Shown here: piece after piece, positions 7,532 through 15,216 of the stretch
Layout of the letters: each line of letters starts with the position of its first letter
Numbering within the stretch: position 1 is the stretch's first letter
Source: a virus
Reading direction: 5' to 3' (one strand)
Length of the DNA stretch: 49,294 nt
IMG/VR virus record: IMGVR_UViG_3300010397_000017
Span: 1-49,294 of that record
Made by a program: the position numbers and the translations under genes
Notes under the pieces: generated by a model
What the model was told of the DNA's origin: nothing
Database searches by the model: none
What the model saw: the letters and a program-made list of their open reading frames with translations, nothing else

Positions 7532-8135
7532 TGCTTCTTTGGATGATTTGGCTCAAATGTTTAACAATAGCCTTGTTATCCATAAGAATAAGCCTATTAA
7601 AATTAATCGTTTTAATAGCAAAACTAATGTGAAAGTGTTTGATTTGGTGTCTCAACGTAATATTGACATTGATGTAGACACTCTTGATTTGAAAGCTCCA
7701 GGTCGTTGCTTTGGCTTTGTAAATTTCATGGATTATGTTATTTATGTTTCTCGTAATCCAGTACGTCGTTATAAAGTTGGTATTTGTCAAGAGAGTGCTA
7801 ACTTCCAAGCTCCCCAGAAGTATATTGATATCCTGCATTCTCCTGATGCCAAACGTGTATATGATTTTACTTGCCCTGAAATTGTAGACACAATTTACAA
7901 TCGTTACCCTTCCATTCCAGAAATGCATAAGCAGATTAAGAATGGCGCTAAGATTGTGGCATTTGATCGTCAGTTTGCTGTTGATCAATTTAATAATGTT
8001 TATTACAAAATGAATAGAGTGGGTAAGCTCAAAGGTTTTGAGTCTATTAATGACATTCAATTTGACAAGGGCTGGGAACATCTAACCGTTTTGCTGGACA
8101 ACAATCATGAAAAAAGTATTCCAATTTTTAAATAA
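7518..8135 (+). CDS. Uncharacterised protein of the amide-ligase operon, 205 aa
   Basis: ATG 7518 has GGAG about 10 bases upstream, inside the end of the preceding gene. The protein shows no signal peptide or membrane segment. A central segment (RNPVRRYKVGICQ) and the C-terminal half look like a mixed alpha/beta domain, but I recognise no family. It overlaps genes on both sides (7531 and 8107), so it is translationally tied to the two amidoligases and may be a partner or substrate-carrier protein; this is inference. Confidence 0.75.
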   Translation: MPIANASLDDLAQMFNNSLVIHKNKPIKINRFNSKTNVKVFDLVSQRNIDIDVDTLDLKAPGRCFGFVNFMDYVIYVSRNPVRRYKVGICQESANFQAPQKYIDILHSPDAKRVYDFTCPEIVDTIYNRYPSIPEMHKQIKNGAKIVAFDRQFAVDQFNNVYYKMNRVGKLKGFESINDIQFDKGWEHLTVLLDNNHEKSIPIFK

Positions 8136-9228
8136 AGCCAAACCTCTGGAAGGTGACGTAGGTATTGAGATTGAATGTGAGGGTAAGAATCTCGGAATTG
8201 TTAATGATAAATATTGGAAAACTGAAGATGATGGCTCTCTGAGGGGTCATTACCCTAATGAACGGGCTGAATTCGTCTTGAAGAAACCAATTGGAATTGA
8301 GAAGGTTAAAGAAGCTGTAGAGAGTTTGAAAGAAGGCTTGCCAGAAGCAAAGCTAAACTTCTCTTATCGCACTTCAGTACACGTTCATGTAAATGTACAA
8401 GACCTAACCAATGAAGAATTGTTGAATTTCATGTACATCTATCTGCTTCTGGAAGAACCGCTGGTTAATTTCTGTGGCCGTGATCGTAAGGGCAATCGCT
8501 TCTGTATGCGTATTCAAGATGCTGAAGGTTTTGTATTCACCTTAGCTCGGGTATTTGAGGGGGGTATTCCTGTAGCTCTGAATGGCTTTAATGAGAACGA
8601 TATTCGTTATTCCTCTATGAATATTGCGTCTTTGCGTAAATATGGCTCTATTGAATTCCGTGCTATGCGTGGTAATATGGATTCGGATTTGATTGAATCT
8701 TGGGCACAAACACTGGTGAATCTGCGGGAATTTTCTAAGAAGTTTAAATCCCCTAAGGAAATTGCTCAGCACTACCAGAAGAAAGAAGCTAAGGAATTCA
8801 TGCAAGAAGCCGTAGGCCATACGTACAATCTCCTAACCTATCCACGTATGGTGAAAGAGATTCAGCGTAGCTTCTCTTTGTCTCTCGATTTGCCATTCTG
8901 TTATAAGGAATATAAAGAACCTGAGAAGGCTGCTCCATTGGAGGAAGATGCTCTTGATGCTACATTTAAAGAGTTTAATCGTTGGAAGATGTGGACTGCT
9001 CATAAATTCCGTGACATGCGTATTAAAGAACGGAAGGTAGATGGTGTGTATATCCAAATGCGTTGGCCAGAAGGACGAGGTGATGATTGGGCAGATGCTG
9101 GATGGGTTATGGATGACTCTCCATATTATGACTTTGTAAATCAATGGGATGCTCGTCGATTGGCTCGTGAAGCCGGTGATGGTCGTGTTCCTATTGCACG
9201 TCCTCGTGCTCCTCGTCGTCCTGCCTAA
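8107..9228 (+). CDS. Amidoligase family protein (second glutamine-synthetase-like amide ligase)
   Basis: The N-terminal 230 residues carry the amidoligase pattern: GIEIECEG, a W.TEDDGSL acidic strand, RAEFVLKKP, SVHVHVNV, and SSMNIASLRKYGSIEFRAMRG, where the acidic and Arg residues would bind Mg-ATP and the acyl phosphate. The remaining about 140 residues are helical and charged and end in an Arg/Pro/Ala-rich tail (VPIARPRAPRRPA). The protein differs from the amidoligase at 6734, so it is not a simple duplicate. The start lies inside the preceding gene. The tail could contact nucleic acid or be a peptide acceptor; that is speculation. Confidence 0.85.
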   Translation: MKKVFQFLNKAKPLEGDVGIEIECEGKNLGIVNDKYWKTEDDGSLRGHYPNERAEFVLKKPIGIEKVKEAVESLKEGLPEAKLNFSYRTSVHVHVNVQDLTNEELLNFMYIYLLLEEPLVNFCGRDRKGNRFCMRIQDAEGFVFTLARVFEGGIPVALNGFNENDIRYSSMNIASLRKYGSIEFRAMRGNMDSDLIESWAQTLVNLREFSKKFKSPKEIAQHYQKKEAKEFMQEAVGHTYNLLTYPRMVKEIQRSFSLSLDLPFCYKEYKEPEKAAPLEEDALDATFKEFNRWKMWTAHKFRDMRIKERKVDGVYIQMRWPEGRGDDWADAGWVMDDSPYYDFVNQWDARRLAREAGDGRVPIARPRAPRRPA

Positions 9229-9238
9229 TGGAGAATAT

Positions 9239-9997
9239 ATGAAAATTTATGCATACAACAATGGCAGTAAATCTGCTAAAGCTCTGGCTGAAAAGCTTAA
9301 CATCAAAATTCTGAAACATGAAGGAAAGCCAATCCGTTTTAAAGGCCCTCTTATTAATTGGGGTAATAGTGGTGACATTAAGCGTCATATTGAATGTGGG
9401 GGTTGTCTCAACCCACCCAATGCCGTTAGGAACGCTGTAAACAAGCTACAGGCGTTTAAATTGATGGAGGCAGGGGTGAGTATCCCCTCCTTTACTGATG
9501 AGCACCAAGAGGCTGTAAAGTGGCTTAATGAAGGTTCTACAATTATTGTTCGTCACAAGCTTAATGGACATAGTGCAGAAGGTTTGGAGATTGTAAATCC
9601 AAATGAGGCAGGTGAACATGATGATTTACCAGAAGCTCCCCTTTACACTAAATATATTAAGAAAGACCAAGAGTGGCGTATTCACGTCTTCCAAGGCAAG
9701 GTGTTCTTTGAACAGCGTAAAGCACGTAAGAAGGACGTTCCTGATGACAAGGTGAATTGGCAAGTACGTAATTTGAATGGTGGATTTATTTATTCTCATG
9801 TCAACGTAGATGCTCCTAAGAACGTTAAAGAGGAAGCAATCAAAGCTGTAGAAGCTCTTGGTCTAGACTTCGGAGCTGTTGACATTCTCACAACTAAACG
9901 AGGAGAAGCATATGTTCTCGAAGTTAACACAGCCTGTGGTCTCGAAGGAACAACCTTGGAGAAATACGCTGAACAGTTTGCCAATCTGGCAGCCTAA
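9239..9997 (+). CDS. ATP-grasp ligase B (RimK-like), 252 aa
   Basis: ATG 9239 is preceded by GGAG (9230-9233); the longer in-frame extension overlaps the previous gene and has no ribosome site. Motifs parallel ATP-grasp A: KLQAFKLMEAGVSIP, IIVRHKLNGHSAEGLEIV (nucleotide loop), YTKYIKKDQEWRIHVFQGKV, and GLDFGAVDIL ... AYVLEVNTACGLEG for metal and ATP. It closes the amide-ligase cluster. Two similar ATP-grasp enzymes in one operon suggest sequential additions or different acceptors. Confidence 0.85.
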   Translation: MKIYAYNNGSKSAKALAEKLNIKILKHEGKPIRFKGPLINWGNSGDIKRHIECGGCLNPPNAVRNAVNKLQAFKLMEAGVSIPSFTDEHQEAVKWLNEGSTIIVRHKLNGHSAEGLEIVNPNEAGEHDDLPEAPLYTKYIKKDQEWRIHVFQGKVFFEQRKARKKDVPDDKVNWQVRNLNGGFIYSHVNVDAPKNVKEEAIKAVEALGLDFGAVDILTTKRGEAYVLEVNTACGLEGTTLEKYAEQFANLAA

Positions 9998-10154
9998 AAG
10001 TCTATGGAAGTCTAGCCGTAATCATCAAAGAGAAGCTTATGCAGAAGGGCTTTTCTTTGCCTTAGAATTGTTTAAACAATTGGAGAACAAAGATGACATT
10101 TATGCAGCAATTTATGAAAAAATCCTCCGAGTGGATTCGCAGTATGAAGTGTGA
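9912..10154 (+). CDS. Hypothetical protein, 80 aa, starting inside ATP-grasp B
   Basis: ATG 9912 has AGGAG (9901-9905) at 6 bases, but lies out of frame within the last 86 bases of the ATP-grasp gene. The non-overlapping part encodes a plausible helical segment (REAYAEGLFFALELFKQLEN) with neighbour-like codon use, and the end overlaps the next gene. The exact start is uncertain, because no other start exists in the non-overlapping part before a TTG. Function is unknown. Confidence 0.5.
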   Translation: MFSKLTQPVVSKEQPWRNTLNSLPIWQPKSLWKSSRNHQREAYAEGLFFALELFKQLENKDDIYAAIYEKILRVDSQYEV

Positions 10155-10335
10155 AGAAGATTGTGAGGTGTGTGAAAAACCTTCTGGATTTATTGTAGAA
10201 CGTCTTAAGGACGGTGAATGGACTCGGTTTGGTAAATCCTATCCCAAGCATGAATATGCTGTTAATGCCCTGATTGATTGGCAAGCATTGTTCCAAGGAG
10301 TTCAATTCCGTGTGGGAGAAATCTATGGCGATTAA
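10093..10335 (+). CDS. Small hypothetical protein with CxxxxCxxC, 80 aa
   Basis: ATG follows GGAG by 7 bases. A cysteine cluster (MKCEEDCEVCEK, around residues 18-29) precedes a compact FIVERLKDGEWTRFGKSYP beta segment, so metal binding is possible. No family is recognised. It overlaps the genes before and after it and leads into the replication genes. Confidence 0.7.
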   Translation: MTFMQQFMKKSSEWIRSMKCEEDCEVCEKPSGFIVERLKDGEWTRFGKSYPKHEYAVNALIDWQALFQGVQFRVGEIYGD

Positions 10336-10513
10336 AGCTCGCAATGCTATTCACCTCCTACGTGAAGCTCTTGAACACATGAAAGAAGATATGGAGAAGG
10401 GGGTTGTTTCAGCTGCCGCTATCATGGAAGCAGAACGTGTTCTAGAACAAACTAAAACAATCTCCTATGAACTCTCTCAAACACAGATGGCTTATTTGCT
10501 GGGAGGTAAATGA
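10325..10513 (+). CDS. Small helical protein upstream of primase-helicase, 62 aa
   Basis: ATG 10325 (MAIKAR) has GGGAG about 7 bases upstream and overlaps the previous gene by 11 bases; an earlier in-frame start has no such site. The product is almost entirely helical with heptad-like spacing and no motif I recognise. The stop overlaps the start of the primase-helicase as ATGA (10510-10513), so their translation is coupled. Confidence 0.65.
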   Translation: MAIKARNAIHLLREALEHMKEDMEKGVVSAAAIMEAERVLEQTKTISYELSQTQMAYLLGGK

Positions 10514-12144
10514 GTAAGTCTAAATGTATTGAGAAAATCGGGAGTGTACAAATCTTTCAGCAAGAAGATGGCTCTTATGATGCTTTTGACTTTGCTACTG
10601 GTAAATACATTCCCGACCCATATAAGGACAAACCTCCAGGCTATAAACCAGTTGTTATTAAGAAGACACATGAGCAGATTGAAGCAGAGCTGAAAGAAAT
10701 TCAAACATATTCAGTATTTGATTTGCCAGAAAGAAAACTGCGAAAAGAATCGTTAGACTATTTCAATGTTAAAATTGGTGTCTCCGAAGAAGATGGTAAA
10801 ACCCCAAAAGTTCATTACTATCCCTATTTCCGTGAGGGAGAGCTGGTCTCATATAAGGTTAGAATTATTGAAGGTAAACGGATGTGGGTTTTGGGGAGTT
10901 TCAAAGATGTAGATTTGTTTGGCTGGGAACAAGCCAAAGCCACAGGGGGTAAACGTTTATACGTTACAGAAGGTGAAATTGATGCGATTTCGCTCTATCA
11001 AATATTCAAGGATCAGAATAAAAACACTCCGTATGCTGATTACAATCCAGCTATTGTTTCGCTTCCTAATGGTTGCTCTAGTGCTGTTGGTGTTCTTACC
11101 AAGAAGCTGAAAGAGATTAAGGAACATTTCAAAGAGATTGTCCTAGTATTTGATATGGATGATCCGGGTAAGAAAGCAGCAGAGGATGTTGTAAGACTAA
11201 TCCCTGAATGTATAGTAGCTGCTCTCCCCTCTAAGGATGTTAATGATTGTCTAGTGGAAGGTAGGTCAAAAGCCTGCTATAACGCTGTTCAATTTAATGC
11301 TAAACGTCCTAAGAATTCTCGTATTGTCTCAGCATTCGACCTACATGAAGCAGCAAAGGAAATTGCCAAATATGGCTATAATTGGCCATGGCCTTGGGTA
11401 ACTGAGAAGACACGAGGAATCCGTACTGGTGAAACAATTTATATTGGTGCTGGTCAGAAACAAGGCAAGAGTGAAATTGTAAATACTCTAGCAGCTTGGC
11501 TCATGAAGGAATACGGGTGGAAAGTGTTTCTGTGTAAGCCAGAAGAAGCTAATAAAAAATCATACAAGCTTGTAGCTGGTAAACTGGAGGGTAAATTCTT
11601 CCACGATCCTACTAAAGAGTTTGATGAAGAAGCTTATGAACGAGCTGGTGAGATTATGAAGGATAAGCTCTATCTTCTGAATCTCTATCAACACGTAGGA
11701 TGGGAAAGCTTAAAAGCAGATATCCGTGAAGCAGCGGCAGATGGATGTAAAGCTATTATGATTGACCCAATCACCAACCTAACTAACGGTATGGAATCTG
11801 GAGCAGCTAATGTCAAATTACAGGAAATTGCACAGGAGTTGTCCGCAATGGCTCTTGATTTGGATGTCGTTATATTTATTTTCTGCCACCTTAGAAATCC
11901 TGATGCTGGCCCTCCCCATGAAAGAGGTGGAGAAGTTCTTAGCAGTCAATTTGCTGGCTCTCGTGCTATGGCCCGTAGCTGCAATTATATGTTTGGTTTG
12001 GAAGGTAATCGTGATCCGAATCTAGACCCCGATCAACGTAATATGCGTACACTAGTTCTCCTAGAAGATAGGGAATTTGGTGAGGTAGGTAGAATTCCTC
12101 TTTATTGGGATAGAGCTACCGGATTGTTTAATCAAGTTAATTAA
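10510..12144 (+). CDS. Primase-helicase, T7 gp4B-like (TOPRIM + DnaB-type helicase)
   Basis: In 544 aa two domains are seen. The TOPRIM primase core has YVTEGEIDA (Glu154, Asp158) and LVFDMDDPG. The hexameric RecA-like helicase has Walker A GAGQKQGKS (Lys320), Walker B IMIDPITNL, VIFIFCHLRNP and SSQFAGSRAMAR (arginine finger region). The N-terminus lacks the Cys4 zinc-binding domain that full-length T7 gp4A uses to recognise primase sites. It therefore corresponds to the short helicase form, or primes differently. It would work with the polymerase at 12959 and SSB at 15217 at the fork. Confidence 0.92.
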   Translation: MSKSKCIEKIGSVQIFQQEDGSYDAFDFATGKYIPDPYKDKPPGYKPVVIKKTHEQIEAELKEIQTYSVFDLPERKLRKESLDYFNVKIGVSEEDGKTPKVHYYPYFREGELVSYKVRIIEGKRMWVLGSFKDVDLFGWEQAKATGGKRLYVTEGEIDAISLYQIFKDQNKNTPYADYNPAIVSLPNGCSSAVGVLTKKLKEIKEHFKEIVLVFDMDDPGKKAAEDVVRLIPECIVAALPSKDVNDCLVEGRSKACYNAVQFNAKRPKNSRIVSAFDLHEAAKEIAKYGYNWPWPWVTEKTRGIRTGETIYIGAGQKQGKSEIVNTLAAWLMKEYGWKVFLCKPEEANKKSYKLVAGKLEGKFFHDPTKEFDEEAYERAGEIMKDKLYLLNLYQHVGWESLKADIREAAADGCKAIMIDPITNLTNGMESGAANVKLQEIAQELSAMALDLDVVIFIFCHLRNPDAGPPHERGGEVLSSQFAGSRAMARSCNYMFGLEGNRDPNLDPDQRNMRTLVLLEDREFGEVGRIPLYWDRATGLFNQVN

Positions 12145-12153
12145 GAGAATAAT

Positions 12154-12504
12154 ATGCCAGAAGTTTTTAATTATGTAGTACAAGGACAGGCAGCTCTAGC
12201 TAGAAATGCTGAACAGTTTCTAGGAATTCGAGATGGTAATGGTAATCTAAGACGGATTCCTGTTGATATGGGACAGCCTCATATTCCAGAGCCTATTCCC
12301 CAACCAGATTTTATCCATGAAATTGATGGAGTACAAGTAGTGATTCCGGGTTGGGCTAAATATATTGCTCAAGAAAAGACTGGTGAAGTTTGGGCTTTTG
12401 AGTACGAGCCAGTTAAAGCTGGGAAGGTTTACAGTGGGCGGGGTGGTAGAGAAAAACTTATTCTGAATCCTGAGGAATATGAGATGTGGGTGAAATTGAT
12501 TTGA
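12154..12504 (+). CDS. Hypothetical protein, 116 aa, upstream of the sigma factor
   Basis: ATG follows AAGAGAATAAT, a weak purine-rich site. The protein has a Pro-rich middle (HIPEPIPQPDF) and a beta-rich C-terminal part. No family is recognised. Its stop TGA (12502-12504) overlaps a TTG start of the sigma-like gene, so the two are probably co-translated. Confidence 0.7.
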   Translation: MPEVFNYVVQGQAALARNAEQFLGIRDGNGNLRRIPVDMGQPHIPEPIPQPDFIHEIDGVQVVIPGWAKYIAQEKTGEVWAFEYEPVKAGKVYSGRGGREKLILNPEEYEMWVKLI

Positions 12505-12962
12505 TTGAAGAACACTACCAAAAAAACAAGCTCCAATATATGAAATCTTTAACATTCCGTGCTGGTACAGAATGGGATGCTGAAGATGTTCTCCATGACG
12601 CTTATGAACGAGCCATTAAATACTATGGCTCATACGATGGCATACAGGAGTTTGGAGCTTGGTTTCGTACAATTCTTAATAATGCCCTACGAGCCCATTT
12701 AAATGCCTCTAAGGGCCATTTCGTAAGCTTAGATGAGGTTGAGGAGGAGAGCATCCCTTGTTCTCAATTCTCCTCTGAAATGTTGAAGGAGATTTACCAA
12801 TTCATTAAAACTAAAAACTCAGTTCAACAGGAAGTGTTGATGCTCCACTTGAAACATGGTTATAGAGCCATTGATATTAGTCAAATCACAGAGCATTCTT
12901 ATCCAAATTGTAGACAGATTATTAGTAGATTTATGGAAGAATTGAAGGAGAAATACAGCTGA
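12501..12962 (+). CDS. Small sigma-70-family (ECF-like) RNA polymerase sigma factor, 153 aa
   Basis: A region 2-like segment (AEDVLHDAYERAIKYYGSYD then FGAWFRTILNNALRAHL) matches the ECF pattern of -10 recognition and core binding. After a short acidic linker, a region 4-like helix-turn-helix follows (VQQEVLMLHLKHGYRAIDIS ... NCRQIISRFMEELKEKY). Regions 1 and 3 are absent, as in ECF factors. The start may be TTG 12501 (TTGA overlap with the previous stop) or GTG 12486. With no phage RNA polymerase gene in the window, this factor is the best candidate to switch host polymerase to late promoters, as gp36 does in phiEco32. Confidence 0.78.
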   Translation: MIEEHYQKNKLQYMKSLTFRAGTEWDAEDVLHDAYERAIKYYGSYDGIQEFGAWFRTILNNALRAHLNASKGHFVSLDEVEEESIPCSQFSSEMLKEIYQFIKTKNSVQQEVLMLHLKHGYRAIDISQITEHSYPNCRQIISRFMEELKEKYS

Positions 12963-14836
12963 AAATAGGATTCTTCGATCTTGAAGCAAATGGATTCCTA
13001 AGACAAGCTACTCATGTTCATTGTGGTGTTGTAAAAGAACAGAAGACAGGTGAAATTAAGAAGTTCCGTCCACATCAGGTTGAAGAGCTTCTAACCTATC
13101 TAGAATCGTTTGATGTTCTCATTGCACACAACTGCCTAGGTTATGACTTTCCTCTTCTTAAACGCCTATATAATTGGGAGTATAAGGGAAAGAAAGTTGA
13201 TACACTTGTAATGTCGAGGCTTTATAATCCTAAGAGACAATCCCCTTTCAATTGCCCTAATAAGAAAGCCCCTCACAGTATTGAGGCTTGGGGTTATCGT
13301 GTAGGGCGAGGAAAGCCTGAGCATAATGATTGGGAGAATTTCTCTGAGGATATGCTACACCGTTGTACTGAGGACGTAGAGATTCTAGAGCTTGTTTATA
13401 ATGAGCTTCTAAAAGAAATGCGTAGTGGTAATTGGAAACCAGCCACTATGCTTACAATGCGTTTATTTGAAAATCTAGCTGAGCAAGAAGAATATGGATG
13501 GCTTGTAGACAGAGCACATATGGAATTCTGTATTAGCCAATTGACAAACTGGATTAGACGAATTGACGCCGTACTAACCCCAAATCTTCCATTAATTCTG
13601 GAGGTACAAGAACTTAAGAAAGATGGACAATATCTATATGTTAAAAAACCATTCCTCAAATCAGGTAAAGCATCCGAAAGCCATAGTAACTGGCTTATTC
13701 ATTCTGGTATTGAGCCTAACAATTCTCCCGTTTGCGGCCCTTTTAGCCGTGTATTTTTCCGCCCGGTAGATTTAAATAGTAATGAGGAAACTAAGAACTA
13801 TCTTCTTGAACAAGGATGGGAACCATTAGAATGGAATACGAATGATGAAGGAGAACGCACCTCCCCTAAGATGTCTAAGGACGATCCTTTCGAGGGAATT
13901 AATGGTAAGATTGGTAAGCTTGTTGCCAAACGAGTTCAATGTCGTCAACGTAGAAGCATCATTGAAGGTCTTATTGGTCTTATCCGAGAAGATGGAAGAA
14001 TCGCGTCAGTTGTTAACAGCCTTGCAGACACTGGCCGGGCAACGCACAGAAACATTGTAAACATCCCTAAAGCAGGAAGTTTCTACGGGAAACAGATGAG
14101 GAAAATCTTCACTAGCCGTGAGGGCTATGTCCTCGTAGGAACCGATTCCGATTCTTGTCAGCTACGAATGCTAGGTGGTCGCATGGGCTCTCAAGCCTAT
14201 ATTGATGCATTGTGTAATGGAGACAAGGCTAAGGGAACTGATCTTCACTCCCTCACAAAGAAGATTGGAGAGATTGAATCCAGAGATATTGCTAAGAACG
14301 TAATGTATTGCCTCTTATTTGGAGGAGGTGATGTTAAGCTTGGCAAGACAGCCAAACAACCCGGTAATGGAGCAGAGCTACGAGCTAGACTCTATAAAGG
14401 ATTTGATGGTCTTGGGGATTTGATGGAGAAGCTTACGTCTGAATGGAAACAAACAGCTAAGCGTAGGTTTAACGCTAAGTTCAATCGTATGGAATATTAT
14501 GATGGACTTATTACTGGCCTAGATGGACGCCCTATTAAAGTTCCTTATGAGCACCAGCTTCTTGTGTATTTGCTTCAGAGTGATGAGGCGATTATGATGA
14601 GTGCTGCGTACAATAAAATTGCTAAAGATTTACGCAAGGAATTTGTATGGGGAGTAGATTACGGAATCGTATGCTTTTATCACGATGAAGTTTCTGTGGA
14701 ATGTAGGAAAGAAATTGCAGAACGGGTAAAGGAAATTACAGAAGCTGCAATTGCTTGGGCAGGTAAATTCTTTAATATTAAATGTCCACATGTTGGACAA
14801 GGAGCTATTGGTGACAACTGGTATTCCATCCATTGA
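12959..14836 (+). CDS. DNA polymerase, family A, T7-like (3'-5' exonuclease + polymerase), CTG start
   Basis: Exonuclease motifs appear at the very start (FFDLEAN with Asp7/Glu9; HNCLGYDFPLL). In the polymerase domain, motif A is TDSDSCQLR (Asp396), motif B RDIAKNVMY (Arg442, Lys446, Tyr450) and motif C HDE (575-577). The first ATG (13211) would remove exonuclease motifs, so translation must begin upstream: AAGGAG at 12945-12950 precedes CTG 12959, which overlaps the previous TGA as CTGA. The length is 625 aa against about 704 in T7. Motif A has Gln401 where Pol I has the Glu steric gate. It replicates the genome with the helicase and SSB. Confidence 0.93.
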   Translation: MKIGFFDLEANGFLRQATHVHCGVVKEQKTGEIKKFRPHQVEELLTYLESFDVLIAHNCLGYDFPLLKRLYNWEYKGKKVDTLVMSRLYNPKRQSPFNCPNKKAPHSIEAWGYRVGRGKPEHNDWENFSEDMLHRCTEDVEILELVYNELLKEMRSGNWKPATMLTMRLFENLAEQEEYGWLVDRAHMEFCISQLTNWIRRIDAVLTPNLPLILEVQELKKDGQYLYVKKPFLKSGKASESHSNWLIHSGIEPNNSPVCGPFSRVFFRPVDLNSNEETKNYLLEQGWEPLEWNTNDEGERTSPKMSKDDPFEGINGKIGKLVAKRVQCRQRRSIIEGLIGLIREDGRIASVVNSLADTGRATHRNIVNIPKAGSFYGKQMRKIFTSREGYVLVGTDSDSCQLRMLGGRMGSQAYIDALCNGDKAKGTDLHSLTKKIGEIESRDIAKNVMYCLLFGGGDVKLGKTAKQPGNGAELRARLYKGFDGLGDLMEKLTSEWKQTAKRRFNAKFNRMEYYDGLITGLDGRPIKVPYEHQLLVYLLQSDEAIMMSAAYNKIAKDLRKEFVWGVDYGIVCFYHDEVSVECRKEIAERVKEITEAAIAWAGKFFNIKCPHVGQGAIGDNWYSIH

Positions 14837-15002
14837 GGATATCGAACAACAGAAGGAATATGTAGCCACATTACAATATTTGCGGAATGAAAGAGAAACC
14901 GAATTCAATGCCGCAAGTAATAATTATGACCGAGCTTATAAGCGTTGGTCTGAAGAATATTTGAAACTAAGACTAATGAAAGAGAAATATGATCAAAATT
15001 AA
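14811..15002 (+). CDS. Small coiled-coil protein, GTG start, 63 aa
   Basis: GTG 14811 has AAGGAG (14799-14804) at 6 bases, inside the end of the polymerase gene; longer versions start further inside it without a site. The product is a highly charged helix throughout (IEDIEQQKEYVATLQYLRNE) with heptad spacing, likely a coiled coil. It overlaps the next gene by 14 bases. Function is unknown. Confidence 0.65.
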   Translation: MTTGIPSIEDIEQQKEYVATLQYLRNERETEFNAASNNYDRAYKRWSEEYLKLRLMKEKYDQN

Positions 15003-15213
15003 TTTTAAAAACCTCACTACCGTAGATGGTATTGTAAAGCAATTCACAGATATTGTATCTCAACTGGATGAAGTCAGTAATTATCATAAGGAAAAGATTG
15101 AAGCTAACATCTACCAAATTGATAAACTAAATGAAGATAATAAAGCTCGTGAATCTGAAGTGAAACGGGCTCTGTCTGTACGTAATAAAATTGAATCTCT
15201 GATTAAGGAATAA
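14989..15213 (+). CDS. Small coiled-coil protein, 74 aa
   Basis: ATG follows AAAGAG and overlaps the previous gene. After a short N-terminus (MIKINFKNLTTVDG) the protein is one long charged helix (HKEKIEANIYQIDKLNED...). It resembles its neighbour in character, and the two may pair; this is inference. It ends 3 bases before the SSB gene. Confidence 0.65.
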   Translation: MIKINFKNLTTVDGIVKQFTDIVSQLDEVSNYHKEKIEANIYQIDKLNEDNKARESEVKRALSVRNKIESLIKE

Positions 15214-15216
15214 TTT

